Source: an uncultured Butyricimonas sp.
GTDB taxonomy: Bacteria; Bacteroidota; Bacteroidia; Bacteroidales; Marinifilaceae
Assembly: GCA_944321845.1 (NCBI GenBank)
Contig: CALUMT010000008.1
Coordinates: forward strand, 1 to 64,000
Direction: 5' to 3'
Length of the DNA: 64,000 nt
Below are positions 47,511 through 55,819 of this stretch, one piece after another. Positions within the stretch are counted from its first letter, which is position 1. Each line of letters begins with the position of its first letter. A model generated the notes under the pieces. That model did not search any database. It was not told the DNA's origin and was given only the letters and a program-made list of their open reading frames with translations. Made by a program: the position numbers and the translations under genes.

Positions 47511-49370
47511 TTAAATCATGCTGTCGATAATCCGGAGTTTCTCGTACATCAGCGAGAGACGATGACGGGCTCCCTCGATTTTGTGCTCGAATTCCTTAAT
47601 CACGTTTCCGGCATTGCTTGACTTGGAGAAGAAGCCGATGTTGTTTTCCCACACGTGCAGGTCATTCTCGATTTGCTTGATGCGGTTCATCAGTTTCTCC
47701 CGTTCCTCCACGATGCGGCTGTCCTTATCTCCGCTTGCCTCGAAAGAATTCAATTTTGATTTGAATAATTCAATGTTCTTCTCGAAATCATCCATGTCCA
47801 GTTTGTCGAAGTAACCGTTGATCAGGTTTCTGAACTCGTTCTGGATGGATTCTTTCTCTTTGAAGGGAACAAAGCCGATTTCTGCCCAGCGGGCCTGATA
47901 GTTTTTCAACGCCTCGATGTTTTCTTCCGTGTTGTCGGAGAATTGGAATTGGCGTAATTCTTCAATCAATGCCTTTTTTAACTCCAGATTTTTGCTCTCC
48001 TCCGAGTGCGTGTTCTGGAATTGGGCATTCTTTTGATCAAAGAAATAATCACAGGCTGCCCGGAAGCGCTTCCAAACCTTGTCGGAATATTTCCGTTGCA
48101 CGGGACCTACTTGTTTCCATTGTTTCTGCAGTTCCACCATCTGGCGGGTCGTATTTTTCCAATCCGTGCTGTCCTTCAGAGCTTCCGCTTTCTCGCAAAG
48201 AGCGGTTTTAGCCTTCAGGTTGGCGGCTTGAATCTTGTCCAGTTCTTTCAGGAATACCCGTCTTTGATCAAAGAAGGAGTCGCATAATCCCCGGAAGCGT
48301 TTCGTGATCTTGTTCCTGTCTTTTTGAGGAACGAGACCGGCGTGTTTCCATTCTTCCTGAAGTTCCATCACTGCCTTTGTTCCTTCTTCCCATTCGCTGT
48401 GTTTCGTGCGGTTTTGGTTCAATAAGGCTTCCAGGCGCAGGCATAAGTCTTCCTTGGTCTTCAGGTTGTTTTCCTGTTCTTCTTTCAGGGTATCCAGGAA
48501 CCGGTGATAATTGTCGTTGATCTTGCTCGTGATGGCCTTGAAGCGTTCCCAGATAGCCTCCTTCTGTTCTGCGGCTACCGGTCCGACTTCTTTCCATTGC
48601 TGGTGGAGGTATTGTAATTGCCGGAATGCGTTTCCGAGATCATTTTCCTCGAGCAATTTCTCGGCCTGCTCACACAAGGCAATCTTGGCGTCCAGGTTTT
48701 TCTTTAAATCCAAATCCCGTAATTCCCGGTTGATTTTGATATAATTGAAGAAATTCTCCACGTGCAGGTGGTAGCTTTCCAGCAAATCGTTCACGTTCGC
48801 TTGTGGAACCATTCCCGTGTTGCGCCATCTTTCCTGCAAGGCTTTGAATTCCTGGTAGGTCTTGTTGGGGGATTCTTCTTTTTGAACCAAAGCTTTCAAC
48901 TCTTCGATGATCTGGAGTTTTTTCTTCAGGTTCTCCTCTTTCTCCTCCTCGGCCTTCTTGTGGTATTCTGCTTTCTTCTCGCGGTATTGGCGATATATAT
49001 TATAAAAACGTTCTTTGGCATCGCTCGTGTACTCGAATTCTTCCTCCGGGTTGCCAGCCTCCGTGAATGCGGCGAGGGCCTTGTCGTATTCTTTCTGATA
49101 TTGACTTTCGAATATCGGGGGAAGATTATCCAATACCTTTAATTGTTGCACGGGAAAATCCTGAATCAATTCTTTCATCCGGGTGATGATTTCTTCCGAG
49201 TCGAAAGTGGTGAAATCCCATTTCGGAACTTCCTTTTCAGGTTTTTTCTCTACTGGTGTTGGTTGTTCTTGTACCGAAACATCTGCTTGTGTTTCATCGC
49301 TTGTGGCGGCCGAAGATTGTACATTTTCCTGTTGTAAGTCCTCGGTTTGTAGTAAGTTTTCTTGCTCCAT
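47511..49370 (-). CDS. DUF349-repeat protein
   Basis: This 619-residue, highly charged, helical protein has five DUF349 repeats, seen as W-x4-G-x-V cores: LQERWRNTGMVPQ, LHQQWKEVGPVAAE, LQEEWKHAGLVPQK, LQKQWKQVGPVQRK and YQARWAEIGFVPFK. The first 55 residues are acidic, Gln-rich and probably disordered. The C-terminus (EKLMNRIKQIENDLHVW) is predicted coiled coil. No signal peptide is present, so it is cytoplasmic. The molecular role of DUF349 proteins in Bacteroidota is not established. It is a single gene with its own promoter (49398-49429) and terminator. Confidence 0.9.
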   Translation of the reverse strand: MEQENLLQTEDLQQENVQSSAATSDETQADVSVQEQPTPVEKKPEKEVPKWDFTTFDSEEIITRMKELIQDFPVQQLKVLDNLPPIFESQYQKEYDKALAAFTEAGNPEEEFEYTSDAKERFYNIYRQYREKKAEYHKKAEEEKEENLKKKLQIIEELKALVQKEESPNKTYQEFKALQERWRNTGMVPQANVNDLLESYHLHVENFFNYIKINRELRDLDLKKNLDAKIALCEQAEKLLEENDLGNAFRQLQYLHQQWKEVGPVAAEQKEAIWERFKAITSKINDNYHRFLDTLKEEQENNLKTKEDLCLRLEALLNQNRTKHSEWEEGTKAVMELQEEWKHAGLVPQKDRNKITKRFRGLCDSFFDQRRVFLKELDKIQAANLKAKTALCEKAEALKDSTDWKNTTRQMVELQKQWKQVGPVQRKYSDKVWKRFRAACDYFFDQKNAQFQNTHSEESKNLELKKALIEELRQFQFSDNTEENIEALKNYQARWAEIGFVPFKEKESIQNEFRNLINGYFDKLDMDDFEKNIELFKSKLNSFEASGDKDSRIVEEREKLMNRIKQIENDLHVWENNIGFFSKSSNAGNVIKEFEHKIEGARHRLSLMYEKLRIIDSMI

Positions 49371-49397
49371 AGCTAATTTTTTTACGCGTTCAATTCA

Positions 49398-49429
49398 CGA
49401 AAATACGCGTTTCTTTTATTTTTTGCAAA
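49398..49429 (-). promoter_or_regulatory. Promoter of the DUF349 gene
   Basis: Minus strand: TTTG at 49429-49426, a 20-base spacer, TATTTTCG at 49405-49398. The start would be near 49391, about 20 bases before the ATG at 49370. Confidence 0.55.
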
Positions 49430-49711
49430 AACTGCATGGAAAATTGGAAAAATTTTCTTTCCCTCTCCTTCGGGTGGTCTATTCCGTGCGCTTTAGTTTG
49501 GACGTCTGGTTATTTTTGCTCACGGGCGGCTCACCTTCTGATCACTTCCTACTTACCTGCTGTTCGGTTGGGTGGTGAAGTGCGGGGAATTGGTTGTTTT
49601 TTAGCGATTGTGCTTATGGGGTGGAAAAAAGGGAATGGAACGGAGGACGGGAGAATGCGATAGGAGAATAGCTTTTGTTTGTTATCTTCGCGTAATGATA
49701 ACAAGGAAAGT
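49430..49711. other. Divergent spacer between the DUF349 and acyltransferase genes
   Basis: Short plus-strand frames here have no recognisable content and no start context. A TATCTTCG box at 49683-49690 may be the -7 element of the acyltransferase operon. Nothing else stands out. Confidence 0.4.
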
Positions 49712-50587
49712 ATGTTTTCGTATGTTTTATATGGATTGATTTGGGTGATCAGTTACTTGCCCTTTCGGGTGTTGTACTGGTTGGCGGATGTGAATTACGT
49801 GTTGCTGTATCACGTGGTGCGTTACCGTAGAGGCGTGGTGAGGGAGAATTTGTGCCGTTCTTTTCCGGAGAAGACGTTGCGGGAGATCCGGGGCATCGAG
49901 AAAAAATATTACCGGCATATGGCGGACCTGACGGTGGAGTCGTACAAGTTATGGCATATGTCGGAACGGGAGATGAGACGGCGGTGCGTGTTTCGAAATA
50001 CGGAATTGCCGAGGCGGTATTTCGCCGAGGGGCGGAGCGTGATCGGGGTGTTGGGGCATTACGGGAACTGGGAATGGTTGTCTTCGTTCAGCCTATGGGA
50101 GAACGAGGCGGATTTCCTCGTGTTGTATAAGCCTATACATGACAAGGTGATTAATGAAATGACGTATGTTACCCGTTCTCGTTTCGGGGCGATTCCCGTG
50201 GATAAGAAGGATGCCCTGCGGGTGATTGCCCGTTACCAGTCGGAGGGGAAGTTGTTCTTGGCGGGTTTTATTGGTGATCAGACCCCGAATCGGGCAAACC
50301 TGAATTTCTGGATGGAATTTTTGAACCAGGATACTCCGGTATTGCTGGGAACGGAGCGTATCGCGACGAAGTACGATCTGCCGGTGGTGTCGGTGCGGAT
50401 GCGGAAGGTTAGGCGCGGATTTTACGAGGTGGAGTTCGTGGATGTATGTGCCCATCCCCGGGAACTGGAACCGGGCGAGTTGACCCGGATGCATACGCGG
50501 TTGCTGGAATCTTTTATCCGGGAAGAGCCGGAATATTGGTTATGGTCGCATCGCAGGTGGAAGCATCGGCGACCGGAAAATAAATAA
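49712..50587 (+). CDS. Lysophospholipid/lipid A acyltransferase (LpxL/HtrB family)
   Basis: LpxL-type enzymes add secondary acyl chains to lipid A at the inner membrane. I use the ATG at 49712 (291 residues), preceded by AAGGAAAG and opening with the membrane segment FSYVLYGLIWVISYLPFRVL. The frame opens further to 49679. The family marks are the HxxxxD/E-type site in GVLGHYGNWEWLSSFSLWE (His and Glu), FLAGFIGDQTPNRANLNFW, and the substrate block LLGTERIATKYDLPVVSV. A glycosyltransferase gene starts eight bases after, so the pair probably serves cell-envelope glycolipid synthesis. The acceptor is not known. Confidence 0.88.
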   Translation: MFSYVLYGLIWVISYLPFRVLYWLADVNYVLLYHVVRYRRGVVRENLCRSFPEKTLREIRGIEKKYYRHMADLTVESYKLWHMSEREMRRRCVFRNTELPRRYFAEGRSVIGVLGHYGNWEWLSSFSLWENEADFLVLYKPIHDKVINEMTYVTRSRFGAIPVDKKDALRVIARYQSEGKLFLAGFIGDQTPNRANLNFWMEFLNQDTPVLLGTERIATKYDLPVVSVRMRKVRRGFYEVEFVDVCAHPRELEPGELTRMHTRLLESFIREEPEYWLWSHRRWKHRRPENK

Positions 50588-50594
50588 TGATTGG

Positions 50595-51614
50595 ATGATG
50601 CAGAAAGTTGCTGTAATTATATTGAATTGGAACGGGGAAAAGCTTTTGAGGGAGTTTTTGCCTTCCGTGGTCAGAAATACGAATCCCCGGTTGGGAAAGG
50701 TGATCGTGGTGGATAATCACTCCACGGATGGGTCTTGGAAATGTTTGGAGCGGGAATTCCCCGACGTGGAGCGGATCGCCTTTGACGAGAACTACGGTTT
50801 TGCCGGGGGGTATAATCGGGCGATTGCCGACCGGAAGGAAGAATTCGTGGTGCTGTTGAACAGTGATGTGGAGGTGGCGGAAGGATGGTTGGAGCCGTTG
50901 GTGGAGGTGTTGGAAGGGAATGAGCGGGTGGTTGCGGTGCAACCGAAAGTGTTGGCTTATCGGGATAAAGGGCGGTTCGAGTATGCCGGGGCTTGCGGGG
51001 GATATATAGACCGGTTGGGTTTCCCGTTTTGTCGGGGACGCATTATGGATTGCACGGAATTGGATTCGGGGCAGTATGATGATGAGGCGGAGATTTTCTG
51101 GGCAACGGGTGCGGCGTTGTGTATCCGTCGGGAGGCTTACCTGGAGGCTGGAGGGTTGGATGAGGCGTTTTTCGCGCACATGGAGGAGATTGATTTGTGC
51201 TGGCGGTTGAAAAACGAGGGGTGGGCGTTGAGAGTGGTGCCGCGTTCGCGGGTGTATCACCTGGGAGGAGGCTCTTTGCCCATGAATCACCCGAGAAAGT
51301 TGTTTTTGAATTACCGGAACAATCTGCTGATGTTGTACAAGAATTTGACTCCGGCGACAGGGCGACGGGTGCTGTTCGTGCGTTTCTGGATGGATATGCT
51401 GGCGGCAGGTCTTTTTCTCGTGAAAGGGGAATGGAGTAACGTGAAGTCGGTGTTTAGGGCTTACCGGGATTTCCGGAGGATGAAACGGAATTATCGGCCG
51501 GCATCCGTTTCCAGGAAGGTGGCTGGCGTTTACCGGGGAAGTATCGTGTTGGATTATTTTCTGTGGAGAAAGAAAAAATTCATGCAGTTGCATTTTAACA
51601 CGGAAGGGGAATAA
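50595..51614 (+). CDS. Family 2 glycosyltransferase (rhamnosyltransferase-like)
   Basis: This 339-residue GT-A enzyme begins VAVIILNWNGEKLLREF, with the sugar-nucleotide motif VVDNHSTDGSWKCL, GFAGGYNRAI, and VVLLNSDVEV carrying the metal-binding Asp. FWATGAALCIRREAYLEAGG and FFAHMEEIDLCWRLKNEG follow, a pattern shared with rhamnosyltransferase-like GT2 proteins. A hydrophobic or amphipathic C-terminus (VLFVRFWMDMLAAGLFLV) suggests membrane association. Two ATGs (50595, 50598) are in frame. It is co-transcribed with the acyltransferase, so a lipopolysaccharide or lipooligosaccharide role is likely. Confidence 0.9.
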   Translation: MMQKVAVIILNWNGEKLLREFLPSVVRNTNPRLGKVIVVDNHSTDGSWKCLEREFPDVERIAFDENYGFAGGYNRAIADRKEEFVVLLNSDVEVAEGWLEPLVEVLEGNERVVAVQPKVLAYRDKGRFEYAGACGGYIDRLGFPFCRGRIMDCTELDSGQYDDEAEIFWATGAALCIRREAYLEAGGLDEAFFAHMEEIDLCWRLKNEGWALRVVPRSRVYHLGGGSLPMNHPRKLFLNYRNNLLMLYKNLTPATGRRVLFVRFWMDMLAAGLFLVKGEWSNVKSVFRAYRDFRRMKRNYRPASVSRKVAGVYRGSIVLDYFLWRKKKFMQLHFNTEGE

Positions 51615-51630
51615 ACCTTTTGCTCGTGGT

Positions 51631-51640
51631 GTTGTCTTAT
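51631..51640 (+). promoter_or_regulatory. TGTCTTAT-core element upstream of the sigma gene
   Basis: GTTGTCTTAT at 51631-51640 is identical over ten bases with the core before fecR of locus 1 and nearly so with that of locus 2. It lies 27 bases before the sigma ATG. A separate TAAGTTTG at 51647-51654 matches the primary -7 box but lacks a properly spaced -33 box. Autoregulation by the sigma factor is a plausible reading. Confidence 0.4.
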
Positions 51641-51667
51641 ATGTTGTAAGTTTGTTAATAAAACGAG

Positions 51668-52237
51668 ATGAACGAGATGGACGATGATGAGATCGTGCGT
51701 TTGTTTCATTCCAATGGAGGGGAAGAACGTGCGTTTCGGATATTGGTGGAAAAGTATAACCGCAGGTTGTACTGGCATATTCGTAAGATCGTGTTATCTC
51801 ACGAGGATAGTGATGATATTCTCCAGAATACCTTTGTTAAGGTGTGGAGAGGGTTGAAGGAGTTTCGTAACGAGTCGAAGCTTTTTACCTGGATGTACCG
51901 GGTGGCGACAAACGAGGCGATAAATTTTTTGTCGGAGAAGCAGCGGCGTCCTTACGGGAATACGATGGAGATAACCCCTCTGTTGGAGAATCGGTTGGAG
52001 AGTGATGTTTTCTTTTGTGGGGATTCCATTCAGAAGGAATTGCAGCGGGCGGTGCTGGGATTGCCGGAAAGACAGCGACTCGTGTTTAACATGAAGTATT
52101 TCGATGATATGAAATACGAGGATATGGCAGAGATTCTGGGAGTGGCTGTCGGCACGCTGAAGGCTACTTACCATAATGCCGTGAAGAAGATTGAGAATTG
52201 CTTGAGGATTGCGGATGCTTTGCCTGGTATAGAATGA
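51668..52237 (+). CDS. ECF RNA polymerase sigma factor (RpoE-like)
   Basis: This 189-residue ECF sigma factor has region 2 (ILVEKYNRRLYWHIRKIV, DSDDILQNTFVKVWRGLKEF, TWMYRVATNEAINFLSEKQR) and region 4 (LGLPERQRLVFNMKYFDDM, KYEDMAEILGVAVGTLKATY). It differs from the three FecI-type factors in this window and looks like the general RpoE/SigW group. It is followed by a small membrane protein and an exported helical protein, which replace the usual FecR-SusC order. Confidence 0.93.
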   Translation: MNEMDDDEIVRLFHSNGGEERAFRILVEKYNRRLYWHIRKIVLSHEDSDDILQNTFVKVWRGLKEFRNESKLFTWMYRVATNEAINFLSEKQRRPYGNTMEITPLLENRLESDVFFCGDSIQKELQRAVLGLPERQRLVFNMKYFDDMKYEDMAEILGVAVGTLKATYHNAVKKIENCLRIADALPGIE

Positions 52238-52262
52238 TGATGACTGATAAAATGATAATGAT

Positions 52263-52652
52263 ATGAGGAATCAGGAAGAAGAATATAATAGAAAAAATCC
52301 GTTTACGGTCCCGGATGGTTATTTCGAGACGCTGGATGAGCGAATCATGAGCCGGGTAAAGGAAGAGGCACGTCCTTCGCGCGAGAAATGGTTGCGGGTG
52401 ATGAGGCCTTATTTCGGGTTGGCGGGAGTTTTCGTGTTTGCCATGTTGATGGTGCATTGGGTGTTGCCTCAGGCATTTCCAGTCAAGGAAAAACAGGAGG
52501 TGGAAACTGTCGACTTCTTCTGGCAGACGCTGGTGGAGGGACAGGATGTGGAGTTTGATGAAGATTTCAACCCAACGGAAGAGGAGATTATCGAGTATTT
52601 GACGCAAGAGATGGAGACGTCCGAGTTTTATTGGATAGCCGGTGTAATGTAA
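52263..52652 (+). CDS. Small single-pass membrane protein, candidate anti-sigma factor
   Basis: I do not recognise a family. The 129-residue protein has an N-terminal soluble part of about 55 basic residues containing NPFTVPDGYFETLDERIMSR, a motif frequent in short Bacteroidota proteins beside ECF sigma genes. One membrane segment (YFGLAGVFVFAMLMVHWVLP, about 57-76) and an acidic outer part follow (QDVEFDEDFNPTEEEIIEYL). Its place 25 bases after the sigma gene, and this topology, suggest that it is the anti-sigma factor. No zinc anti-sigma Cys/His motif is present. Confidence 0.6.
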   Translation: MRNQEEEYNRKNPFTVPDGYFETLDERIMSRVKEEARPSREKWLRVMRPYFGLAGVFVFAMLMVHWVLPQAFPVKEKQEVETVDFFWQTLVEGQDVEFDEDFNPTEEEIIEYLTQEMETSEFYWIAGVM

Positions 52653-52664
52653 ATTCTGTTTGTT

Positions 52665-53129
52665 ATGAATCGGATATTATTGATATTGGTTTTATTCGTT
52701 TTTAGCCTGCCTGTGTGGGCTCAGGATGGGAAATTGACGGAGGAAAAGCGGAAGGAATTCGAGGCACAAAAGGTGGCTTTTTTCACGCAGGAGATGAATT
52801 TGAGCCCGGAAGAGGCAGTTGTTTTCTGGCCGCTGTATAACGAGATGCAGCAAAAGATGACGGAACAATGGAATAAGGTGAAATGTACCCGTGATATAAG
52901 CGATGCGGATATGACGGAGGAGATGGCCTTGAAACAAATCACGGATATTCAGGCCGCGGAGGTGCGGGTGCAGGAAATAAAAAAGGCGTATTATGCCAGG
53001 CTGATAAAAGCGATTACGGCCAAGAAGGTGTGGCTGATGATGAAAGCCGAGCGGAAATTCAATCACCGTTTGTGGAAAAAGGTCGTTGATGATGCCCGGC
53101 AGTCTTCTTCCCAGTCCAAGGATGATTGA
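52665..53129 (+). CDS. Exported helical protein, Spy/CpxP/CnrX-like sensor candidate
   Basis: After the signal peptide MNRILLILVLFVFSLPVWAQ the 154-residue protein is almost all charged helix, with KRKEFEAQKVAFFTQEMNLS, PEEAVVFWPLYNEMQQKM and a basic C-terminus. The 'L(S/T)PEEA..FWPLYNE' block is common in small Bacteroidota periplasmic proteins downstream of ECF sigma genes. It recalls LTxxQ-type proteins (Spy, CpxP, CnrX), helical sensors or chaperones of envelope stress. It follows the membrane protein by 12 bases and closes the three-gene unit. Confidence 0.6.
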   Translation: MNRILLILVLFVFSLPVWAQDGKLTEEKRKEFEAQKVAFFTQEMNLSPEEAVVFWPLYNEMQQKMTEQWNKVKCTRDISDADMTEEMALKQITDIQAAEVRVQEIKKAYYARLIKAITAKKVWLMMKAERKFNHRLWKKVVDDARQSSSQSKDD

Positions 53130-53196
53130 TTTTATACGACTAACGAGCCGTGTTTGACCGATAAAAAAAAATGTGATAAAAAAAGTGCTGAAATGC

Positions 53197-53226
53197 TTGC
53201 GTGAGCCGAAAAAAGCACTACTTTTG
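53197..53226 (+). promoter_or_regulatory. Promoter of tRNA-Ser/tRNA-Pro
   Basis: TTG at 53197-53199, a 19-base spacer and TACTTTTG at 53219-53226, a perfect TAnnTTTG. The predicted start, about seven bases on, is three or four bases before the first base of tRNA-Ser. It is the best promoter in the window. Confidence 0.8.
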
Positions 53227-53236
53227 CCCCAGCAAA

Positions 53237-53327
<91 letters not shown>

Positions 53328-53333
53328 AAGATT

Positions 53334-53407
53334 CGGGGCGTAGCGCAGCCCGGTAGCGCATCTGCTTTGGGAGCAGAGGGTCGCAGGTTCGAATCCTGTC
53401 ACCCCGA
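53334..53407 (+). tRNA. tRNA-Pro (anticodon TGG)
   Basis: The cloverleaf has acceptor CGGGGCG against CACCCCG, with a C-A mismatch at the sixth pair. The D arm is GCGCAGCCCGGTAGCGC, the anticodon stem CTGCT/AGCAG encloses loop TTTGGGA with TGG, and the T loop is TTCGAAT. The discriminator is A and CCA is not encoded. It lies eight bases after tRNA-Ser and should be processed from the same transcript. Confidence 0.95.
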
Positions 53408-53419
53408 CAGAAAGATTTT

Positions 53420-53450
53420 AGACAGCTATGAAAAATGGCTGTCTTTTTTT
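53420..53450 (+). terminator. Terminator of the tRNA-Ser/tRNA-Pro unit
   Basis: AGACAGC at 53420-53426 pairs with GCTGTCT at 53438-53444 across an 11-base loop, followed by a run of T to 53450. Confidence 0.85.
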
Positions 53451-53617
53451 ATGTCCAATTTGCGGGTGTGGGGAGTGATGGATTTTCGTGTAATTGTTGA
53501 GGATGCTTGATAGATTTAACAAGATTCAAGTTTTTCGTGATAAAAAAAAGAAGGTGTTAAAAAAATAGGGGAAAAATATATATTTTCGCGGGATGTTAAG
53601 TTGAACGAAAAACAGCA

Positions 53618-54541
53618 ATGCAGAAACGGTATAACGATTATGCGACTTTTTTGAAAGGGCTTTTCGCGGGCAGGGTGCAAAAGTTATCGATTGACGGGGG
53701 ATTTACCTGTCCGAACCGAGATGGCCTGAAGGGATGGGGAGGATGTACCTTCTGCAATAATGAAAGTTTTAATCCCGATTATTGCCGGCAGGCGGGAGGT
53801 ATTACCCGGCAGATAGATGAAGGCATCCGGTTTTTTGAGCACAAGTACAAGGAACAGAAATATTTGGCCTATTTTCAGGCTTATTCCGGGACCTATGCCT
53901 CATTGGATGTGTTGCGGCAGCGCTACGAGGAGGCTCTGGGGCATCCAAGGATTGTGGGGCTGGTTGTTGGTACGCGGCCTGATGTGGTGTCCGTGGAGGT
54001 GCTGGATTATTTGGAGGACTTGGCAAAACGGTTTTACGTGTGCGTGGAATATGGGGTGGAATCGACCAATGATGCGGTGTTGCGGGAGGTGAACCGGGGA
54101 CATGGTTTCGCGGAGTCGGAGGAGGCAATTCGGGCGACGGCGGGGAGAGGTATTGTGATCGGGGCGCACCTGATTTTCGGGTTACCGGGTGAGGACCCGG
54201 AGAGCATGTTGGAGGGGGTGGACCGGTTGTGTGAACTGCCGATTGACGTGTTGAAACTGCATCAGTTGCAGATCGTGAAGGGAACCCGGATGGCGGAACA
54301 GTTCCTGGAGAAACCGGAGGCATTCCGCTTGTATTCGGAAGAGGAGTATCTGGATTTCGTGGTTCGTGTCATAGAGCGTATGCCAGAGAGAATTTACCTG
54401 GAACGTTTCGTGAACCAGTCTCCCCCGGGATATTTGATTGCCCCTCAATGGGGAACGAAAAATTTTGAATTCACCGCTAAACTTGACAAAAGATTGGAGA
54501 GGGCGGATTCATGGCAAGGAAAATGGTATAAACAAAGATAA
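53618..54541 (+). CDS. Radical SAM protein, TIGR01212/YhcC-like
   Basis: The protein of 307 residues is of the TIGR01212 family (E. coli YhcC). After QKLSIDGGFTCPNRDG comes GGCTFCNNESF. The three cluster cysteines are in FTCPNRDG...CTFC, an unusual wide spacing that marks the family. The barrel continues with YFQAYSGTYASLD, VCVEYGVESTND and GAHLIFGLPGEDPESM, where the glycines contact S-adenosylmethionine. The C-terminus has ERFVNQSPPGYLIAPQWGTK. The reaction of this family is not established. It heads a short operon with the prolyl-tRNA editing gene five bases behind it. Confidence 0.9.
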   Translation: MQKRYNDYATFLKGLFAGRVQKLSIDGGFTCPNRDGLKGWGGCTFCNNESFNPDYCRQAGGITRQIDEGIRFFEHKYKEQKYLAYFQAYSGTYASLDVLRQRYEEALGHPRIVGLVVGTRPDVVSVEVLDYLEDLAKRFYVCVEYGVESTNDAVLREVNRGHGFAESEEAIRATAGRGIVIGAHLIFGLPGEDPESMLEGVDRLCELPIDVLKLHQLQIVKGTRMAEQFLEKPEAFRLYSEEEYLDFVVRVIERMPERIYLERFVNQSPPGYLIAPQWGTKNFEFTAKLDKRLERADSWQGKWYKQR

Positions 54542-54546
54542 AGAAA

Positions 54547-55038
54547 ATGGTTGGACAGGAGAAAGTGTACACAGTGCTAAGGGAGCTTGGGATTGAATTT
54601 GATTACGTGGAGCATCCGGAAGCCCCGACAATAGAGATCGCCAAAAAGTACTGGACAAATTTGGACAGTACCCATTGCAAGAACTTGTTCTTCAGGAATC
54701 ATAAGGGGAATCGGCATTATCTCGTGGTTTTTGATTGTGACCATGATTTGGCCATTCATGATTTGGAGAAAATGTTGAAACAGGGTAAGTTGAGTTTCGC
54801 TTCGGAAGCAAGAATGGAGAAATATCTTGGTTTGCGTTCCGGTTCAGTAAGCCCGTTCGGGTTGGTTAATGACGAGGAGCACCACGTGTATGTTTTCCTG
54901 GACAAGAATCTGTTGAAAGCGAAGAAACTTTCTTTTCACCCGAATGACAATCGGGCTTCATTGGCTATTAAGTTGGATGATTTTATCCGTTATATGGATT
55001 GGGTGGGAAATGGTTACGAGTGGATAGAGTTGTATTAG
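54547..55038 (+). CDS. Prolyl-tRNA editing protein (YbaK/PrdX-like deacylase)
   Basis: Free-standing YbaK/ProX-type proteins hydrolyse mischarged tRNA, classically Ala-tRNA(Pro). The 163-residue protein matches the PrdX branch: FDYVEHPEAPTIEIAKKY, then HCKNLFFRNHKGNRHYLVVF with the conserved Lys, and RSGSVSPFGLVND with the GxxxP-like loop. It lies just downstream of a tRNA-Pro gene, which may be chance. It is five bases after the radical SAM gene, so the two are likely co-transcribed. Confidence 0.88.
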   Translation: MVGQEKVYTVLRELGIEFDYVEHPEAPTIEIAKKYWTNLDSTHCKNLFFRNHKGNRHYLVVFDCDHDLAIHDLEKMLKQGKLSFASEARMEKYLGLRSGSVSPFGLVNDEEHHVYVFLDKNLLKAKKLSFHPNDNRASLAIKLDDFIRYMDWVGNGYEWIELY

Positions 55039-55063
55039 TAATATTATTATCAAAAATAGAATT

Positions 55064-55723
55064 ATGGTGAGTATAGCACAAGTCGTGGAAGACATCGTGA
55101 AGCATAAACCTTACTTGACGGAATCATTGGCCGGGGGAATCATTAATGTTTCGGCATTGGCGCGGCAGATACAGGGTGAGGTTGAAGCTAAAATAGGTAA
55201 GAAAGCTAATCAGGGTGCTATCGTGATGGCACTGAATCGGTTGACGCCTTCCTTGCAATTGCGGGAACAGGAGCAGTTGAATAATCTGTTGAGCACGATG
55301 GGAGATATCATTTTGCGGAGTAATTTGTGTGACTACACGTTCAAGAACTCCAGCACGTTGTTGGATTGTCATATAAAAGTTCTGGAGAATGTGACCAAGA
55401 GGGGGGAAGTGTTCTATACGATGGTGCAAGGAGTGTTCGAGACGAATATCGTGGTGAGTGATGTGCTGGAGGAGAGTATAGACCGTTATTTCAAGGATGA
55501 ATTATGCTTGTTTAAACGGAGTGGATTGTCTTCCGTAACTTTGAAATTGCCTAAGGACAATACTTGTCAACCGGGTTTCTATTACAGTATCGTGAAGGAA
55601 TTGGCCTGGGAAGGTATTAACTTGATGGAGGTCGTGTCCTCGACGAACGAGTTCACTGTGGTGGTGGATAATGATCTTATTGATAAGACGTTTGTCGTGT
55701 TGAAAAATATCGGACGCAAGTAA
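55064..55723 (+). CDS. Protein with N-terminal helical domain and ACT-like C-terminus (function unknown)
   Basis: The 219-residue cytoplasmic protein has an N-terminal winged-helix-like part (IVKHKPYLTESLAGGIINVS, ALARQIQGEVEAKIGKKANQ) and a C-terminal half resembling tandem ACT folds: SSVTLKLPKDNTCQPGFYYS, then LAWEGINLMEVVSSTNEFTV, the pattern of regulatory domains in aspartate kinases. The kinase domain itself is absent. I infer a small-molecule-binding regulator. It lies 25 bases after the editing gene and before ffh. Confidence 0.6.
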   Translation: MVSIAQVVEDIVKHKPYLTESLAGGIINVSALARQIQGEVEAKIGKKANQGAIVMALNRLTPSLQLREQEQLNNLLSTMGDIILRSNLCDYTFKNSSTLLDCHIKVLENVTKRGEVFYTMVQGVFETNIVVSDVLEESIDRYFKDELCLFKRSGLSSVTLKLPKDNTCQPGFYYSIVKELAWEGINLMEVVSSTNEFTVVVDNDLIDKTFVVLKNIGRK

Positions 55724-55819
55724 AATACCGGAAATGCGCGAAGATTCCCGTTAAAAATATTAATTTTGCGAAAAACGAGAGTGTTGAGAGTTTAATCAAG
55801 AAATTTCAATAGAATAAAT

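Noticed and set aside
50514..51593. Minus-strand open frame of 359 codons
   Set aside because: It is antisense to the glycosyltransferase, whose motifs are complete.
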